Shown here in pieces: positions 34,486 to 43,064 of a stretch of 64,000 nucleotides of DNA. The position numbers and the translations under genes are program-made. The DNA is from Chryseobacterium sp. 36-9. GTDB taxonomy: Bacteria; Bacteroidota; Bacteroidia; Flavobacteriales; Weeksellaceae. The notes below the pieces were generated by a model. It did no database searches, was not told the DNA's origin, and saw only the letters and a list, made by a program, of their open reading frames with translations. Position 1 is the stretch's first letter; the number at the start of each line of letters is the position of its first letter. The stretch covers positions 222,475 to 286,474 of the forward strand of contig MKVE01000015.1 of the NCBI GenBank assembly GCA_001898785.1, in the 5' to 3' direction.

Positions 34486-35403
34486 ATGAAACATCTAAAT
34501 TCTTTTTGGGAAATTCTGAAAGAAACATTTAGAGAATGGATGTCATCATCGGCTGCTAAAGATAGCGCAAGTATGGCCTACAATGCCATATTTTCTTTGC
34601 CCGGGTTGTTGATTATCATTATTTGGATTGCGGGACATTTTTTTGGTGAGGAAGCGGTGAATGGTGAAATCCGCCGTCAGCTGCAGGGAATAATGGGCTA
34701 TGATGGTGCCAAAAATATCCAGGATATTATCAAAAGTGCGATGATCGATAAAGAGAATTTCTGGATGAAAGCACTTGGAGTGGGGACTTTGGTTTTTGGT
34801 GCAACCAGCTTGTTTTTCCAGATGCAAAGCACGCTCAACAATCTTTGGGATGTTGAGGCCGCTCCCAAAAAAGCCTGGCAAAAATTTATCCTTGACAGAG
34901 CTAATTCGCTTGGAATGATTCTTATTATTGCATTTCTTCTTTTGGTAAGCATGCTTCTTTCGTCATTTATCGGTCTGGCTAATGATTGGATTACCAGATA
35001 TTTTGGGCTAGAAACTTATGTGATTGTTCAGGCAACCAATTTTATTCTTGGTTTAGCCATTGTCACGGTTCTGTTTGCATTGATGTTCAAAGTTTTACCG
35101 GATGTGGAAATCAAATGGAAATCAGTGTGGATCGGAGCTGTTGTTACAGCATTATTGTTCAATGTTGGCAAAATGCTGATGAGTTTTTATTTTGATTTAT
35201 CAAAGCCAACTTCTATTTTCGGAGCGGCGGGAACTGTAATTTTGCTGATGATGTGGATTAATTATTCCTGTCAGCTGGTGTTTTTCGGAGCAGAATTTAC
35301 TAAAATTTTTGCCTATAAAAAAGGACACAAGATTGTTCCGTCCAAGCATGCCAAATGGAGTAAAGAAAAACTCTATAGGGATTCTGAACCAAAAGAGATA
35401 TAA
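34486..35403 (+). CDS. YihY/BrkB family inner-membrane protein
   Basis: The 305-residue protein has six predicted membrane helices and typical family segments: KDSASMAYNAIFSLPGLLII (residues 25-44), a WDVEAAPKKAW loop and the late GAAGTVILLMMWINYSCQLV. The family was once named ribonuclease BN by mistake; the function remains uncertain, with a possible transporter or envelope role. It starts 39 bases after the carbonic anhydrase gene and probably shares its transcript. Confidence 0.88.
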   Translation: MKHLNSFWEILKETFREWMSSSAAKDSASMAYNAIFSLPGLLIIIIWIAGHFFGEEAVNGEIRRQLQGIMGYDGAKNIQDIIKSAMIDKENFWMKALGVGTLVFGATSLFFQMQSTLNNLWDVEAAPKKAWQKFILDRANSLGMILIIAFLLLVSMLLSSFIGLANDWITRYFGLETYVIVQATNFILGLAIVTVLFALMFKVLPDVEIKWKSVWIGAVVTALLFNVGKMLMSFYFDLSKPTSIFGAAGTVILLMMWINYSCQLVFFGAEFTKIFAYKKGHKIVPSKHAKWSKEKLYRDSEPKEI

Positions 35404-35452
35404 ATCAACTTCTAATTGCTTTTCAGGATTATAAAATAGATGCTGGTACAGA

Positions 35453-35484
35453 TTTGGTTATTAGGTTTTACCTAATACTATTTG
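35453..35484 (+). promoter_or_regulatory. Promoter of the DUF4407 gene with a palindrome in its spacer
   Basis: TTTG (35453-35456) and ACTATTTG (35477-35484, one mismatch to TAnnTTTG) are 20 bases apart. Between them lies a perfect 7-bp inverted repeat TATTAGG-TTTTA-CCTAATA (35459-35477). A repressor bound there would block the promoter. The regulator is unknown. Confidence 0.45.
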
Positions 35485-35513
35485 TAACAAATTAACGTTT
35501 TAAAATACAAATT

Positions 35514-36620
35514 ATGATGAATTTAAATAAAATGAAAAATACTAACACTCATAAAATGAATTGGTTTCAGCATTTTCTGATGATTTGTTCCGGAGGGAAT
35601 ATTCACTTGCTGAAAAAGTCACCATCCGAATGGAACAAGTTTGCCGGAATCGGAGGTATCGTTTTATTTACCGCTATTTTTGCGACGTTGTCTGCAGGAT
35701 ATGCAATGTTCACGGTTTTCGATAATCTTTGGGCATCTGTAGGATTCGGGATTCTTTGGGGACTGATGATTTTTAATTTGGACAGATATATTGTGTCTTC
35801 AATAAAGAAAACCGGAACCTGGTGGAATCAGATTCTGATGACCATTCCACGTTTGATTTTAGCGACATTTCTTGGGATCATTATTTCAAAACCTTTGGAA
35901 CTGAAGATTTTTGAGAAGGAAGTTAACAAGCAACTGAATACAATCATTCAAAGGAATAAGAAACAATTGCAGGCAGAAATGAGCGGAAGAATTTTGCAAC
36001 AATCCGGACCTTTTGATCTGGAAAAGAAACAGATCCAGACCCAAATCAAAAACTATCAGATGGCTTACGATTCTGCTTCTGTGGAATTAGAGAAAGAAAT
36101 TCTGGGAAAACAATCCGGCTTAACCAGCGGAAAAGTGGGTTACGGATCTAATGCCAAAAGAAAAGCAGAACTGAAAGAGCAAAAACGTGCCGACCTGGAA
36201 AATTATCAAAAACAAATGCAGCCGAGATTGCAATACTTGGATACAGAAATTTCCAAAGTTTATTCTAACCTTGAAACCGAAAGAAAATCAACTGAAGGTA
36301 TTGAAGACAAATTCAATGGATTTGCTGCAAGATTACAAGCTTTGGATGAATTGGGCAAAAATTCGGCAATCATAGCGTTGGCAGCAAGCTTTATTATGGG
36401 ATTGTTTATTGTTTTGGAAATTTCGCCGGTATTGATTAAACTAATTTCTTCGGTTGGCCCTTATGATTATCTTCTGGAAAAAACTGAAAATGAATTCAAG
36501 CTTTATTCTAAAGAGAAGATCAGAAAAGGAAACTCATTGACGGATTATCGAATTGATGATTTTGAGGATGACCTTAAAATCCGGAAAGAAAGAAAACGAA
36601 ATCATCAAAATAATACATAA
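35514..36620 (+). CDS. DUF4407 domain membrane protein
   Basis: The 368-residue protein has two closely spaced helix pairs near its N-terminus (about residues 45-145), a long charged coiled coil (about 155-275) and one more membrane helix near residue 285-305 (IIALAASFIMGLFIVLEISP). This matches DUF4407, a family of unknown function found in Bacteroidota and Actinobacteria. The MWNQILMTIPRL-type segment and FNLDRYIVSSIKK are family-like. It has its own promoter and is followed by a bidirectional terminator. Confidence 0.8.
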   Translation: MMNLNKMKNTNTHKMNWFQHFLMICSGGNIHLLKKSPSEWNKFAGIGGIVLFTAIFATLSAGYAMFTVFDNLWASVGFGILWGLMIFNLDRYIVSSIKKTGTWWNQILMTIPRLILATFLGIIISKPLELKIFEKEVNKQLNTIIQRNKKQLQAEMSGRILQQSGPFDLEKKQIQTQIKNYQMAYDSASVELEKEILGKQSGLTSGKVGYGSNAKRKAELKEQKRADLENYQKQMQPRLQYLDTEISKVYSNLETERKSTEGIEDKFNGFAARLQALDELGKNSAIIALAASFIMGLFIVLEISPVLIKLISSVGPYDYLLEKTENEFKLYSKEKIRKGNSLTDYRIDDFEDDLKIRKERKRNHQNNT

Positions 36621-36623
36621 AAG

Positions 36624-36649
36624 AAAAGCTTCCAAACTGGAAGCTTTTT
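36624..36649. terminator. Bidirectional terminator
   Basis: An 11-bp perfect stem (AAAAGCTTCCA/TGGAAGCTTTT), 3-base loop, flanked by A and T runs on the two sides, lies between the converging DUF4407 gene and the small secreted protein gene. Confidence 0.8.
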
Positions 36650-36995
36650 ATTTTAAATTACCCACAACAAAAGGCTGTTCGGCATTATCATTATAATCTC
36701 TCATAAAGCCAATTTCTGTATTTTTTGTAATCACAGATTTTGATGTTCCTGAAAAACCATCCCCAAAATCGATACTGAAATCGATATAGCTCAATCGATT
36801 CTTGGTAAATTTCATTTTATTGAATACCAAGATGATGTTTTTGTCCTTCAGATTTTTCTGAAGACTCATCAGGTCTTTTCTTGTCATCTCTTTGTTGAAA
36901 ACAACGGCTATCACTTTCTTATTCGAAGTAAAAGAAAGCATACTAAACACAAAAAGTGATAAAAATAATAGCGAGAAAAGTGTCGTCTTCTTCAT
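36648..36995 (-). CDS. Small secreted or membrane-anchored protein, unknown
   Basis: The 115-residue protein begins with a hydrophobic signal or anchor (about residues 4-22) and continues with a compact alpha/beta segment (VIAVVFNKEMTRKDLMSLQK, then NIILVFNKMKF). I do not recognise a family. The repeating strand-helix pattern looks like a small folded periplasmic domain. It is monocistronic, bounded by the bidirectional terminator and a promoter-less AT-rich gap. Confidence 0.55.
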   Translation of the reverse strand: MKKTTLFSLLFLSLFVFSMLSFTSNKKVIAVVFNKEMTRKDLMSLQKNLKDKNIILVFNKMKFTKNRLSYIDFSIDFGDGFSGTSKSVITKNTEIGFMRDYNDNAEQPFVVGNLK

Positions 36996-37153
36996 TGCAA
37001 AAAACTAAGTTGCAAATTTAGAAAATGTTTCATTATAAAAATGTTTTTTTTAACTGTTTTTTGGTAAACTGACGTAAAATTTCTAACATCTGATAATTTT
37101 AAAAAATAAATTTTCCAGTTCGTTTTTTTATTAATTTTATAGAAATAATTCAT

Positions 37154-37747
37154 ATGAAAAAATTATCTATTCTGATTTTCATTATGATAGGATTTTCTTT
37201 TTCTATCTTAATCAAATCACAGCAACCTTTTATAGGTCAGATTATGTTTGTTCCTTACAATTTTGCTCCGGTAGGCTGGCACGATTGTGATGGTTCTTTG
37301 CAGGCTATATCAGAAAATGAGGCTTTATTTGCTTTAATAGGAACAACTTACGGTGGAGATGGGCAGACTACATTTGCGCTTCCCAATGCTAAAGGAAGAG
37401 TAATTATTGATGATGGACAAGGACCTGGGCTGAGTAATTATCAATTGGGGCAAATGGGTGGCTCAGAAACAGTTACCTTAACCGTCAATCAATTACCGAG
37501 TCATAATCATTCAGTAATGGGAACTTCGGTAGAAGGTAATCAAAATTCTCCTGCAAACGGAGTGCCTGCCAATACTAAGGTATTGGATAAAGAGTATTCT
37601 GATTCTAATGCACCAGAATCCAAAACGACTATGAAATCTAGCATGTTAACTGTTGCAGGTGGATCCCAGCCACATAATAACATGATGCCTAGCTTGGCTA
37701 TGAAATGTGTTATTTCCTTATATGGAATTTTTCCTTCACATAATTAA
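37154..37747 (+). CDS. Secreted phage tail-collar domain protein 1
   Basis: The 197-residue protein has a signal peptide (about 1-23, ending KSQ) and a tail-collar/MdpB-like domain: FIGQIMFVPYNFAPVGWHDC, then ALFALIGTTYGGDGQTTFAL and a C-terminal GGSQPHNNMMPSLAMKCVIS. Family members occur as phage fibre tips and as bacterial proteins such as the microcystin-dependent protein MdpB. No other phage gene is near. It is the first of three paralogues in tandem, 17 bases before the second; all three are secreted by signal peptide. Confidence 0.85.
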   Translation: MKKLSILIFIMIGFSFSILIKSQQPFIGQIMFVPYNFAPVGWHDCDGSLQAISENEALFALIGTTYGGDGQTTFALPNAKGRVIIDDGQGPGLSNYQLGQMGGSETVTLTVNQLPSHNHSVMGTSVEGNQNSPANGVPANTKVLDKEYSDSNAPESKTTMKSSMLTVAGGSQPHNNMMPSLAMKCVISLYGIFPSHN

Positions 37748-37764
37748 TCATAAATTTAATTATC

Positions 37765-38337
37765 ATGAAAAAAATAAAAATTAAAATATTGGTTTTTTTA
37801 TTGATGTTATCTCTTAAATTGTCCGCACAAGGAAGTGACCCTTTTGTAGGACAAATTATGTGGGTTCCCTATAATTTTGCACCCAAAGGCTGGGCAGAAT
37901 GTAAAGGACAAATATTACCTATTTCTCAAAATACAGCGTTATTTTCTTTATTGGGTACTACTTTTGGGGGGAATGGACAGACAACTTTTGCATTACCAGA
38001 TATGCAGGGCAGAACTATAATGGGAGATAGTGCTGATTATCCTACAGGAACAACAACTGGTGAGGCTAATGTTACATTACTCTCTACAGAAATCCCTGCA
38101 CATACTCATGTTGTAAATGCCGCAAAAGTAGAAGGGAACCAAAATCTTCCTTCAGGAAATTTCCCGGCAGACACAAAAGCAGGTGATCCGGAGTATTCGG
38201 ATGCTGTGGCTAATACAACTATGCACCCCCTCATGATTAATCCTACAGGTGGTGGACAGCCTCACAATAATATGCAACCTTATGGAACCTTAAAATGTAT
38301 TATCGCATTACAAGGTGTTTATCCGCAAAGACCATAG
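37765..38337 (+). CDS. Secreted phage tail-collar domain protein 2
   Basis: The 190-residue paralogue has a signal peptide (about 1-22, ending SAQ) and the same domain order: PFVGQIMWVPYNFAPKGWAE, ALFSLLGTTFGGNGQTTFAL, GGGQPHNNMQPYGTLKCIIA. It matches its neighbours closely through the first half and varies mostly in the middle loop (VEGNQNLPSGNFPADTKAGD), where a fibre tip would carry its binding specificity. It starts 17 bases after the first paralogue and ends 30 bases before the third, so all are one transcript. Confidence 0.85.
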   Translation: MKKIKIKILVFLLMLSLKLSAQGSDPFVGQIMWVPYNFAPKGWAECKGQILPISQNTALFSLLGTTFGGNGQTTFALPDMQGRTIMGDSADYPTGTTTGEANVTLLSTEIPAHTHVVNAAKVEGNQNLPSGNFPADTKAGDPEYSDAVANTTMHPLMINPTGGGQPHNNMQPYGTLKCIIALQGVYPQRP

Positions 38338-38367
38338 CATTAATTATAATCAGTAATTTAAAATATC

Positions 38368-38949
38368 ATGAAAAAATATATTTTATTAATGATAATTCTT
38401 TTAGGATTTTCTTCCGGAGAATTAAAAGCACAAGGCGATGGTACGCCTTTTCTGGGTCAGATATTATTTGTTTCATTCAATTTTGCACCCAAAGGCTGGG
38501 CAGACTGCAATGGGCAAATATTATCAATTGCCCAAAATCAAGCGTTGTTTTCTTTGCTGGGGACAACTTACGGTGGAAACGGATCGACAACTTTTGCCTT
38601 GCCTAATATCCAAAGCCGGGTTCTTCTTGGTGATGGCAGCGCCTATACATTGGGACAAAACGCTGGTGAAGAAAATCATACTTTAACGCTTAATGAGATG
38701 CCGGCTCATAATCATTTGGTAAATGCTGTGACATCAGACGGTAATAAAAGCTCTCCGGAAGGGAACCTCCCGGCAAATACTAAAGTTCTTGATAAAGAAT
38801 ATGCAAGTTATGGAAGTGGAAATATGACAACAATGAATAACGGAGTAGTAGGTCCAACCGGAGGAAACCTGCCACATAATAATCTGCAGCCATATGTAAC
38901 TTTTAAATGTATCATTGCTCTGCAAGGGATATTCCCTTCCAGAAACTAA
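38368..38949 (+). CDS. Secreted phage tail-collar domain protein 3
   Basis: The third, 193-residue paralogue has a signal peptide (about 1-22, ending KAQ), FLGQILFVSFNFAPKGWADC, ALFSLLGTTYGGNGSTTFAL, and the ending GGNLPHNNLQPYVTFKCIIA. The variable middle reads TSDGNKSSPEGNLPANTKVL. It ends 11 bases before the T9SS cargo gene, so a link with type IX secretion is possible although the collar proteins themselves lack a sorting domain. Confidence 0.85.
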   Translation: MKKYILLMIILLGFSSGELKAQGDGTPFLGQILFVSFNFAPKGWADCNGQILSIAQNQALFSLLGTTYGGNGSTTFALPNIQSRVLLGDGSAYTLGQNAGEENHTLTLNEMPAHNHLVNAVTSDGNKSSPEGNLPANTKVLDKEYASYGSGNMTTMNNGVVGPTGGNLPHNNLQPYVTFKCIIALQGIFPSRN

Positions 38950-38960
38950 AAATTAAAGTC

Positions 38961-39653
38961 ATGAAAAAAATATACATTCTTTTAACAATGGTTTTTTCAC
39001 TGTGCTCAACTTCTGCACAAATAATTACTTTTAACGGATGCCATGGTTTGTTTAATGACCAGAATTTTATATTTAATAATACTGCTACAGATGGTAATGG
39101 TAAAAAAATCTACATAACAACGCCTGTAGATGGTGATCAATCTTGTGGTGGATTGGGAACTTGTGAATTCAAAATTCAATGGAACAATGCACTTACAAGA
39201 TGGGAATTTTTGGCAGATTCTGGAAATGGAGATTTTATTAATCCATATTTAATTTATTATAATTCAACAGGAAATAATTCTGCAGCTAATCCACCGAATA
39301 CTTCGACTGGATCATGGGTAGAGAATGTCTTAGTTACTGAAAATGCATGTGGAGGAAATCTTACACCTTCTAACTCTGTGATGACTGGCGATTTGCATAC
39401 ATCTACCCTTGCAGTAAACGATTTTTCAAAAGGGCAGATACAAATGTTTCCTAATCCTGTTTTGGATTATATTACTATAAAAGGAATTGACAATGCTAAA
39501 AATATTGTAATTATTAATATGGAGGGTCAAGAAATTTTAAAAACTGATTTTAAAGATCGGTTAGATGTAACTCAACTTCAAAAAGGAGTTTATTTTCTTA
39601 GAATTAATGACACTTATGGGAAATCTTATAGCTTGAAATTTATAAAGAAATAG
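38961..39653 (+). CDS. T9SS type A sorting domain protein
   Basis: From the ATG at 38961 the protein has 230 residues: a signal peptide (1-20, ending SAQ), a Cys-containing beta-rich central domain (residues 22-150; NGCHGLFNDQNFIF, QSCGGLGTCEFKIQWNN, and a lone GGNL motif near the end) and a C-terminal type A sorting domain (from about 162, IQMFPNPVLDYITIKG, ending LKFIKK). It should cross the outer membrane by the type IX system and be attached to or released from the surface. The frame extends upstream into the collar gene, but the later ATG gives the normal signal peptide. The central domain is unrecognised. Confidence 0.8.
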   Translation: MKKIYILLTMVFSLCSTSAQIITFNGCHGLFNDQNFIFNNTATDGNGKKIYITTPVDGDQSCGGLGTCEFKIQWNNALTRWEFLADSGNGDFINPYLIYYNSTGNNSAANPPNTSTGSWVENVLVTENACGGNLTPSNSVMTGDLHTSTLAVNDFSKGQIQMFPNPVLDYITIKGIDNAKNIVIINMEGQEILKTDFKDRLDVTQLQKGVYFLRINDTYGKSYSLKFIKK

Positions 39654-39675
39654 ATATCATTTTATTTTAATAATA

Positions 39676-39702
39676 AAAAGGCTGCATTTTTGCAGCCTTT
39701 TG
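39676..39702. terminator. Bidirectional terminator
   Basis: A perfect 11-bp stem (AAAAGGCTGCA/TGCAGCCTTTT) with a 4-base loop, flanked by A and T runs, lies between the converging T9SS gene and guaB. Confidence 0.85.
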
Positions 39703-39721
39703 TTATTTTGAAAATGTGGTT

Positions 39722-41182
39722 TTATAATGAGTAATTAGGCGCTTCCTGTGTGATAATAACATCGTGTGGATGAGATTCCTTCAATCCGCTTCCTGTAATC
39801 ATTACCAGTTTCGAATCTTTTTGCAACGCTTCAATATCTTTTGCGCCGCAATATCCCATTCCAGCACGAAGACCTCCGGTCAATTGAAAAATCACATCTT
39901 CCAGTTTTCCTTTGTGAGGAACTCTGCCTTCGATGCCTTCCGGAACAAATTTCTTAGCTTCACTCTGGAAATAGCGTTCTTTTCCACCACGTTTCATTGC
40001 AGAAAGAGAACCCATTCCTTGGTAAGATTTGAATTTTCTTCCCTGGAAAATAATTTCTTCTCCCGGAGCTTCATCAGTTCCAGCTAAAAGTGAGCCTAAC
40101 ATAACTGCACCGGCGCCACTTGCAATGGCTTTTACAATATCTCCCGAAAGTTTGATTCCACCATCAGCAATAACCGCTACATTTTTCTTTTTGGCAAATT
40201 CGTAAACGTTGTAGATTGCGGAAAGTTGAGGAACGCCGACACCTGCAACAACTCTTGTTGTACAGATGGAACCTGGTCCAACACCAACTTTCAAGACATT
40301 TGCACCCGCTTTTATCAAATCTTTTGCGGCGTCTGCTGTTACGATATTTCCACCAACAATATCCAAATCAGGGAAAGTTTTTCTGATTTCTGAGATTTTG
40401 TCCAAAACACCTTTCGAATGGCCATGAGCTGAATCGATGGCAACAATGTCAACACCGGCTTTTACCAATGCTGTCATTCTTTCAATCGTGTCTTCACCAA
40501 CGCCAACGCCGGCGCCGACAATCAGTCTTCCGCTTTGATCTTTGTTGGCATTTGGATATTCTAATTGATTATCGATATCTTTAATCGTAATCAATCCAAC
40601 CAGTCTGTTTTTCTTGTCAACGATTGGTAATTTTTCAACTCTGTTTTTAAGAAGGATTTCTTTGGCTTTTTCCAGATTGGTGGTTTTGTCAGAAGTAATG
40701 AGATTGTCTTTTGTCATTATTTCTTCCACTTTTGCGGCAAGATTTTCCTGATATTTAACGTCACGATTGGTAATGATTCCAATCAATGTGTTGTTTTTGT
40801 CAACAACAGGCAATCCGGAGATTTTATATTTTGCCATGAGTTCTTTGGCTTCTGCTAAAGTGTGGTCTTTGGACAATGTAACCGGGTCAGAAATCATTCC
40901 GTTTTCTGAGCGTTTTACACGATTGACCTGCGCAGCCTGTTCTGCAATTGGCATATTTTTGTGAATGAATCCAAGACCACCAACTCTCGCCAATGCAATT
41001 GCCAAATCAGCTTCCGTAACCGTATCCATAGCAGCGGAAACAATCGGAACGTTAAGCGAAATTTTGTCTGTAAGTCTTGATTTTAATGAAACCTGATTAG
41101 GTAAAACTTCTGAATAAGAAGGGACTAGAAGCACGTCATCGAAAGTGATGGCTGTCTCTACAATTTTGTTATGAATAGACAT
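39722..41182 (-). CDS. guaB: IMP dehydrogenase
   Basis: This cytosolic enzyme oxidises IMP to XMP in the first committed step of GMP synthesis. The 486 residues contain the TIM-barrel start [15 protein letters not shown] (residues 11-25), a CBS-domain pair (about 97-205) that usually binds nucleotides, and the active-site loop [11 protein letters not shown] with Cys307. The C-terminal flap contains [10 protein letters not shown]. Length is normal. It has its own promoter. Confidence 0.96.
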   Translation of the reverse strand: MSIHNKIVETAITFDDVLLVPSYSEVLPNQVSLKSRLTDKISLNVPIVSAAMDTVTEADLAIALARVGGLGFIHKNMPIAEQAAQVNRVKRSENGMISDPVTLSKDHTLAEAKELMAKYKISGLPVVDKNNTLIGIITNRDVKYQENLAAKVEEIMTKDNLITSDKTTNLEKAKEILLKNRVEKLPIVDKKNRLVGLITIKDIDNQLEYPNANKDQSGRLIVGAGVGVGEDTIERMTALVKAGVDIVAIDSAHGHSKGVLDKISEIRKTFPDLDIVGGNIVTADAAKDLIKAGANVLKVGVGPGSICTTRVVAGVGVPQLSAIYNVYEFAKKKNVAVIADGGIKLSGDIVKAIASGAGAVMLGSLLAGTDEAPGEEIIFQGRKFKSYQGMGSLSAMKRGGKERYFQSEAKKFVPEGIEGRVPHKGKLEDVIFQLTGGLRAGMGYCGAKDIEALQKDSKLVMITGSGLKESHPHDVIITQEAPNYSL

Positions 41183-41196
41183 CTTTACTTTCTTTG

Positions 41197-41227
41197 CAAA
41201 ATTAAGTTATTTTTATGTAATTTGAAA
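41197..41227 (-). promoter_or_regulatory. Promoter of guaB
   Basis: On the minus strand TAATTTTG (41197-41204) matches TAnnTTTG, and TTTC (41224-41227, one mismatch to TTTG) lies exactly 19 bases upstream, the usual Bacteroidota spacing. The ATG is 14 bases after the box. Confidence 0.55.
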
Positions 41228-41352
41228 ATATCGTAATTTATTTGATAAATAATTAATATTCAGAGAAATGATGACGAATTAAATAATTGATGGTTGATAA
41301 ATGATTTTCAAATTCTTATTAGTATCAACTATCATTTATCGCTTATCACTGA

Positions 41353-42993
41353 TTAAAATCTGCTGAGAATTCCCCAATGGATTTTTATTTCGTTGAATTT
41401 GAAAGGATTACCGAACTCATTTCCGTTGGAAATCTGGAAACTCATCAAACCAATGGGAAGAAAAAAATTGAAACCCAACCCTAAACTGTAAAGCTTGGGC
41501 GTGATTCCCAATGCTTTGTTGGACATTTGTCCGTACTGCGCAAAGATGTCGAAAAAGGCCTGATCATTGACAAGATAACGGTATTCGGCGCCGGCAAATG
41601 CGTAGAAATCGCTGACGAGACTTTGCTCATTGAAACCGCGCAGTGAATTCCAGCCGCCAAACCGAAAAAGTTCGTTGGTTGATAATTCGTTTTTGGAACT
41701 GAGCAACGCGGATTCTCCCTTGATATTGAGAAAGTGATTTCCGGACAAATTGAAGTTGTGTTCTGCAAAAATGAAATACCGAATTTGGTCAAATTTTTCC
41801 TGCGTGTCGTCGTAAGTCGTTTTCAGGAAATCGGCTTCCAGACGGATGTTGCTTTTGTTTATAAATAGTGGAATGTCGCTCCCTTCCTGATACTGATAAT
41901 AAACGCCAATCCCTTTTTTGCTGTAATCCCGACCACTCGTGTACAGTGAATCCAGAATCGCAGAAGACTCAAAAGTTCCTTTGAGACCGAGTTTTTGCTT
42001 CGGTGAAATATGATAATAAATGGCGGGTAAAAATTTCACATTCGCAAATGTGGAATCCTGACGGAAGATATTGACATTCACGTTCAGGCCAACATTGCTC
42101 CCGAACGTGTACGGAATGTCGGTTTGCAAATCAAAAGTCTGGCCTTTGTCAGGATTTCTCTGCCAATAGATGCCAATACTTTCGAAGCTGTTGAACATAT
42201 TTTTCATCTGGACATTCAGGGTTCCGTTGACCGTAAATTTCTCAGTTTTATCATTTCCAAAACCAATCATTCCGTCAAATGTATTGGTTTTCCGTTTTTG
42301 GGTGAAGAGAAAAACCTGTGTCGAATCTTTGGTGAATAATGTCTGAGGCGGCTTTTCCAACGACACAAACTGATGATTTTGCAAAGATTGATTCATAGAA
42401 ACCAGATTCCTGTCATCGTAGTTTTTGCCGAGATATTGTTTGTTGAGGTTCTTAACGAATTGTTTCGGTAAACGCGTATAGCCTTTGAAAACAATGGCGT
42501 CAATTTTTCTTTGAGAAGCCGGAACAACTGAGATTTTAACCGATGGAATTCCGTTTTCCATTTTCCGGAATTTGGTTTTCACGCGGTTGAAGGCAAAACC
42601 TTTGTCCCGATATTTTTGATTGATGTTTTTTTTGAGTGAGTCTAAATTTTTGGTGTAAATCTCATTCTTTTGAAACTTCAAATCTGTAACTAAAGAATCT
42701 GAAAATTGGACTTTAGCCTGATTGAAATTGGGACCTTTGTCGTAATAGATTTCTGTCCGATTGTCTATTTTTTTGACGTCTTTCAGTTCTGTAAAGAAGT
42801 AAGAGTTCTCAGCCAAAGAATCCAGGAATTTGACTGCTTTTGCCGAATCGGAAACGATTTTTTTAACATTGGTTTCTTTATCGATGAGCCAATATTCTTT
42901 TTTCTGCGCGTTAAAAAGAACACAGAAAAAACAAAAGATAATGGCAATTAAATAATCGATTTTAACCACAATGTTCACAATGATTTTACACAA
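41353..42993 (-). CDS. BamA/TamA-like outer membrane protein
   Basis: The protein has up to 546 residues: a signal peptide (ending FNAQ), an N-terminal periplasmic region with a POTRA-like part (KINQKYRDKGFAFNRVKTKF), and an Omp85-type barrel from about residue 240 with the L6-loop-type segment RFGGWNSLRGFNEQSLVSDF. It is a small Omp85 relative, probably for insertion or export of outer-membrane proteins, but could equally be an uncharacterised ShlB-like exporter. The ATG at 42993 lies inside a dispersed repeat; the GTG at 42969 would give a cleaner signal peptide. The true start is not certain. Confidence 0.8.
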   Translation of the reverse strand: MCKIIVNIVVKIDYLIAIIFCFFCVLFNAQKKEYWLIDKETNVKKIVSDSAKAVKFLDSLAENSYFFTELKDVKKIDNRTEIYYDKGPNFNQAKVQFSDSLVTDLKFQKNEIYTKNLDSLKKNINQKYRDKGFAFNRVKTKFRKMENGIPSVKISVVPASQRKIDAIVFKGYTRLPKQFVKNLNKQYLGKNYDDRNLVSMNQSLQNHQFVSLEKPPQTLFTKDSTQVFLFTQKRKTNTFDGMIGFGNDKTEKFTVNGTLNVQMKNMFNSFESIGIYWQRNPDKGQTFDLQTDIPYTFGSNVGLNVNVNIFRQDSTFANVKFLPAIYYHISPKQKLGLKGTFESSAILDSLYTSGRDYSKKGIGVYYQYQEGSDIPLFINKSNIRLEADFLKTTYDDTQEKFDQIRYFIFAEHNFNLSGNHFLNIKGESALLSSKNELSTNELFRFGGWNSLRGFNEQSLVSDFYAFAGAEYRYLVNDQAFFDIFAQYGQMSNKALGITPKLYSLGLGFNFFLPIGLMSFQISNGNEFGNPFKFNEIKIHWGILSRF

Positions 42994-43052
42994 AGAACAC
43001 CATTATTAAGCTCATTGTGAACTTTGTGAAAACTTAGTGTCTTTGTTGGTTA
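42964..43052. repeat. AACCACAAAG-type repeat overlapping a gene start
   Basis: Left end AACCACAATGTTCACAATG, then ACACAAAGAACACC, then CATTGTGAACTTTGTGA and TCTTTGTTGGTTAT. It is related to the elements at 7295-7405 and 50501-50642. The element covers the first codons of the BamA-like gene if the ATG at 42993 is used, and the whole gap to the SDR gene. Confidence 0.55.
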
Positions 43053-43064
43053 TATAACAAAAAA

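Noticed and set aside
37154-38949. Prophage or tailocin remnant, suggested by phage tail-collar domains
   Set aside because: No other phage gene, integrase or attachment site is visible, and each protein has a signal peptide, which phage fibre proteins do not have.
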